Shown here one piece after another: positions 12,139 to 14,989 of a DNA stretch of 14,989 nucleotides. Position numbers and translations under genes: made by a program. Source of the stretch: Streptococcus parasanguinis (GTDB lineage Bacteria; Bacillota; Bacilli; Lactobacillales; Streptococcaceae); contig JAGZZN010000045.1 in NCBI GenBank assembly GCA_018377375.1, positions 1 to 14,989 of the forward strand. Reading direction: 5' to 3'. Positions within the stretch are counted from its first letter, which is position 1; every line of letters begins with the position of its first letter. The notes beneath the pieces were generated by a model. The model was not told the origin of the DNA, ran no database searches, and saw only the letters and a program-made list of their open reading frames with translations.

Positions 12139-14784
12139 TTAGATTTCTTCTTTTTTGATCCATTCTGTCCGGATTTCTTGCGGTGCCAATAAACCTGTAT
12201 GGACCGGATACGGTTGTTCCAGAAGATCGACAACCGTTTGTTGTCCTTCTGACACGCGCACATTTTCTTGGCTCATATTGTAGTAACGAAGGACGTAACC
12301 TTCTTCATTTTCAGCTACCTTAAAGGCTGTTGGGCAGACTTGTGGCAAGCTCAGTGATGGATGGTTGAAGAGACTACCTGTTGCTGCTACACTTCCTTCT
12401 TGTTTTTCAACTTGAAGGCTGGTCATCGGTGTCTGCAAAGCTTTCGCTCGGCGATAAGCAGAGAAGCGCCCCTGAGCTTGATGGCATTCTACTGCATATT
12501 CAACCTCAAAGTCCCGCAAGCATTGTGCTTCTGGTGTTGGGAAATAGCCCCAGTCACCGAGTTCACCGGAAGCACGGAGAAGGGTTACAGCTATCGTATC
12601 GTCTCCAAGGATTTCGTATTCATGCAATCCTTTATTGGCCACTGTTACCCCTTTGACGTCATCATACAAGCTGACGAAGGCTTGTTGGTGTTGGGGATTT
12701 TCAGGATTTTCCCAAGAAGCAGCTGGTTTATTTGGCCGTGTGACCACCTCATAGATACTTTCAGAATCGTTGCTTGGACGTGTATTGTGAGTCTTGACCA
12801 AGAGACGGATTCGATGATCCTTGGCTGTATTGGTAAAGCGCGTCTTGAAGCGAATTTGTGGGTCATCCACAAAGACGGTCATCTCCGTTTCCAGCGGAAT
12901 GGTTGTCAGCTCTTCTGAGCGACTTGCCTTGCGGTTCATAAACTCGATAATGCCTCTTTGCTCCGCATCCAATTGTTCATCCGCGCTGACCGGGATCGTC
13001 AAGTCATGCTTGAGCAAGATTTTGGCATAGCGAGCATTGTTTTCCAAGACCTCATAAGCTGTTAACTCCGCATAGATCGGCTCTGTTCCTTTTGGTTGGA
13101 AGTAGATATATTCATTTCCGATATCCCCACGATCTTCAAAGCGAAGGAAATCCTCATAAGCCTCATTGGTCGTTTTATCATAGAGGGTCAAGCCATCATC
13201 GATACTAAGGGTTACAAATGGCGTATCGATCACCCCATTTTGGAACAGACCATCATGATGAGGTGCTTTGCCTTCCAAGAGCTGGAAGGTGGTCCAAGAA
13301 AGAGGCGCTAGGTGAACCGGAACTGTCACGCGCACTTGACGCGCGATATAAGGTTGACGGAATTTATCCTTAGGCAGGGTATAGCCAAAGCTTGCTCCCA
13401 AGTCTTCAATCTCTGCTTCTACAAGATGCCCCTCTAAATCTTCTACGTGGTAGTCTGGCAAGGTCAAAGTGGCCATTTTCTTGAAGCCTTCTGTCGGATG
13501 CAATTCCTTAAACGGACAAACTGCTACATCGATAATCGTGCTGACGGTATCTACCTTATTATGCAAGCCAGTGTTGATGACCGTAAAGAGGTGCTCACTC
13601 TGGGCTTTTTGAGTTGCTAGCTTACCCTTCCATTCGTTGAGAAGGTTGGTCTTGACAAAGTTTCCAACTTGGTTGACCTTGGCAAAACGAACTTCCATTT
13701 CACGGTGAACATCATCTACGCTACATCCGCAAATACTATCGTGTGGCGCATTTTGTAAGAGTGTCTTCCAGGCATAGGTCAATTGATCCTTGTGGTTATG
13801 CCCACCAGTAATGATGGTCAAAGGTTCCACCACTTGCTCGAGCAAGTTGCTGTTTTCTTGGAAGGCTTGCTTGAGATAAATCCGAGAGGAAGACGTATTT
13901 GCCAGTGTGTACCAACCATCGGTTTCCTGACTGGTCAATTCTCCCGTAACCGTAGATAATTGTTCAGGAAGCGCACTTTCCACTGCTTGCACATATTCAT
14001 CAAAGGAACTATGAATAAAGGTCACATCAGGGAAGAGTTCGTTGGCCACGCGAATAGCTTCACTCAAGTTTCGTTGAACCGGTTGGTGGTCGCAGCCGTT
14101 CATCATCAACCATTGGTTGGTTGATGCATAGTCGCGAACATCTGCCAATTTTTGTTTCCAGAAAGCCAAAGCTTCATCTTTATCCACTGGAATTTCGTTC
14201 CCGTTACTGTACCAGTTGGCAAAGAGAATACCCAGCACACGGCTACCATCCGCCCCTTGCCAGTACATTTCAGAAAATTGAGAGGTAAACTGCTCATCTT
14301 CGAGAACTTGGTTGTCAAATCCGATCGGCTTCACTCCACGCCCAAAGGCTGCTACGTGGATCCCTGATTTTTGAAGGATTTGAGGAGCTTGCCCCATATT
14401 CCCAAAGGTATCAGGGAAGTAACCAATCTGCGTAGATTTGCCCCATTTAGCACATTCAGCTTGTCCAATCAAGGTATTGCGGACATTGGCTTCACTGGAG
14501 ATCAAGTAATCATCCTGCAAAATGTAGAAGGGACCAATCTTGAGCTTGCCCTCGTCGATATAACGCTGCACCTTGTCACGGTTCTCAGGGCGAATTTCTA
14601 AATAGTCATCGAGAACAATGGTTTGTCCATCTAAGTGGAAACTTTTGAACTCCGGATCATTTTCAAAAAGATCAAACAGATTGTCAAAGAGTTCCACCAA
14701 TTGCATGCGGTGACTTTCAAAAGGTAAATACCACTCACGATCCCAGTGGCTGTGAGAAATAATATGTACAACAACATTTTCCAT
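12139..14784 (-). CDS. GH38 alpha-mannosidase, cytoplasmic
   Basis: The 881-residue protein fits bacterial GH38 enzymes (about 880-1000), zinc-dependent retaining alpha-mannosidases. Zinc and catalytic residues are readable: His13 and Asp15 in HSHWDREWY (11-19), the nucleophile Asp125 in IGYFPDTFGNMGQAP, and His348 in NAPHDSICGCSVDDVH (345-360). The N-terminal 7-stranded barrel domain reaches to about 270, a three-helix domain follows, and the large C-terminal beta-sandwich region fills the rest. No signal peptide or anchor is present, so it acts inside the cell. Streptococcal homologues cleave alpha-1,3-linked mannose of N-glycans. That linkage is assumed here. The ATG at 14784 has GAGG upstream. 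It heads the operon and is followed after 84 bp by the ROK kinase gene. Confidence 0.93.
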   Translation of the reverse strand: MENVVVHIISHSHWDREWYLPFESHRMQLVELFDNLFDLFENDPEFKSFHLDGQTIVLDDYLEIRPENRDKVQRYIDEGKLKIGPFYILQDDYLISSEANVRNTLIGQAECAKWGKSTQIGYFPDTFGNMGQAPQILQKSGIHVAAFGRGVKPIGFDNQVLEDEQFTSQFSEMYWQGADGSRVLGILFANWYSNGNEIPVDKDEALAFWKQKLADVRDYASTNQWLMMNGCDHQPVQRNLSEAIRVANELFPDVTFIHSSFDEYVQAVESALPEQLSTVTGELTSQETDGWYTLANTSSSRIYLKQAFQENSNLLEQVVEPLTIITGGHNHKDQLTYAWKTLLQNAPHDSICGCSVDDVHREMEVRFAKVNQVGNFVKTNLLNEWKGKLATQKAQSEHLFTVINTGLHNKVDTVSTIIDVAVCPFKELHPTEGFKKMATLTLPDYHVEDLEGHLVEAEIEDLGASFGYTLPKDKFRQPYIARQVRVTVPVHLAPLSWTTFQLLEGKAPHHDGLFQNGVIDTPFVTLSIDDGLTLYDKTTNEAYEDFLRFEDRGDIGNEYIYFQPKGTEPIYAELTAYEVLENNARYAKILLKHDLTIPVSADEQLDAEQRGIIEFMNRKASRSEELTTIPLETEMTVFVDDPQIRFKTRFTNTAKDHRIRLLVKTHNTRPSNDSESIYEVVTRPNKPAASWENPENPQHQQAFVSLYDDVKGVTVANKGLHEYEILGDDTIAVTLLRASGELGDWGYFPTPEAQCLRDFEVEYAVECHQAQGRFSAYRRAKALQTPMTSLQVEKQEGSVAATGSLFNHPSLSLPQVCPTAFKVAENEEGYVLRYYNMSQENVRVSEGQQTVVDLLEQPYPVHTGLLAPQEIRTEWIKKEEI

Positions 14785-14835
14785 GAGTAAAACCTCATTC
14801 TAACTTAAATTTTTAATGTTTTAAATATAAACTTG

Positions 14836-14853
14836 TGATTCTAACAAGAATCA
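14836..14853. promoter_or_regulatory. 18-bp dyad in the GH38 upstream region
   Basis: TGATTCT-AACA-AGAATCA is a perfect 7-bp inverted repeat about 52 bp before the GH38 start. On the minus strand its centre reads TTGTTA, a possible -35 box. A convincing -10 box 17 bp further is not seen (TTAAAA), so promoter and operator roles are tentative. Confidence 0.4.
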
Positions 14854-14874
14854 GTGAAGCTAAAGCGTGCTCCT

Positions 14875-14989
14875 TATACTCAATGAAAACCAAAGAGCAA
14901 ACTAGGAAGCTAGCCGCAGGTTGCTCAAAGCACTGCTTTGAGGTTGTAGATAGAACTGACGAAGTCAGTAACATATATACGGCAAGGCG
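14875..14989 (+). repeat. BOX element (boxA-boxB-start of boxC), cut by window edge
   Basis: The sequence beginning TATACTCAATG follows the known pneumococcal BOX repeat: boxA about 14875-14933, boxB about 14934-14978, and the first bases of boxC (ending ACGGCAAGGCG). BOX elements are short intergenic repeats with stable RNA structure, found in pneumococcus and close relatives. This one lies upstream of the GH38 operon and continues past the window. Confidence 0.92.

Noticed and set aside
12361..12918. 185-codon open frame on the plus strand opposite GH38
   Set aside because: It has no ribosome site and unnatural composition, and it lies wholly within a clearly functional GH38 gene. It is a shadow frame.
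1..14989. CRISPR arrays, tRNA or rRNA genes, phage genes
   Set aside because: No regularly spaced repeats, cloverleaf-like sequences, ribosomal RNA segments or phage-type proteins were recognised.

Overview
The window looks like a chromosomal segment of a mitis-group Streptococcus. The gene set matches the pneumococcal host N-glycan system. The Shine-Dalgarno sites are strong, G+C content is moderate, and the right edge runs into a pneumococcal-type BOX repeat. The species cannot be fixed from the sequence alone. Apart from a partial gene at the left edge, every gene is on the minus strand, so transcription runs from high to low coordinates.

Layout from the right (upstream) end: (1) A BOX element and a promoter region, then GH38 alpha-mannosidase, a ROK sugar kinase and a GH20C-type beta-hexosaminidase (14784 to 9311). 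Neither hydrolase has a signal peptide. A terminator-like hairpin lies between GH38 and ROK, and a second one follows GH20. (2) A sigma-70-type promoter with a near-consensus CcpA site (cre) over its start region, then two ABC permeases and a lipoprotein (ngtP1-ngtP2-ngtS type, 9085 to 5649), closed by a strong terminator. (3) A 402-bp intergenic stretch with a 30-bp perfect palindrome and other inverted repeats, then a YesL-YesM-YesN type membrane protein, histidine kinase and AraC-type response regulator (5246 to 1668). (4) A small tetR plus NAD(P)H oxidoreductase cassette (1545 to 314) with two tandem operators in its promoter. (5) The 3' end of a probable RlmA-type rRNA methyltransferase on the plus strand.

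Model: the YesM/YesN pair (resembling pneumococcal TCS07) controls import and use of host glycans. NgtS captures glycans outside the cell and NgtP1/NgtP2 carry them in, presumably with a distantly encoded shared ATPase such as MsmK. GH20C and GH38 then trim HexNAc and mannose in the cytoplasm, and the ROK kinase phosphorylates a released sugar. CcpA would add carbon catabolite repression.

The most unusual structure is the tetR-oxidoreductase cassette. A 65-bp sequence holding the yesN terminator and the last 11 codons plus stop of yesN occurs on both sides of it (241-305 and 1639-1703, 63/65 identical). This indicates insertion between two formerly convergent neighbours.
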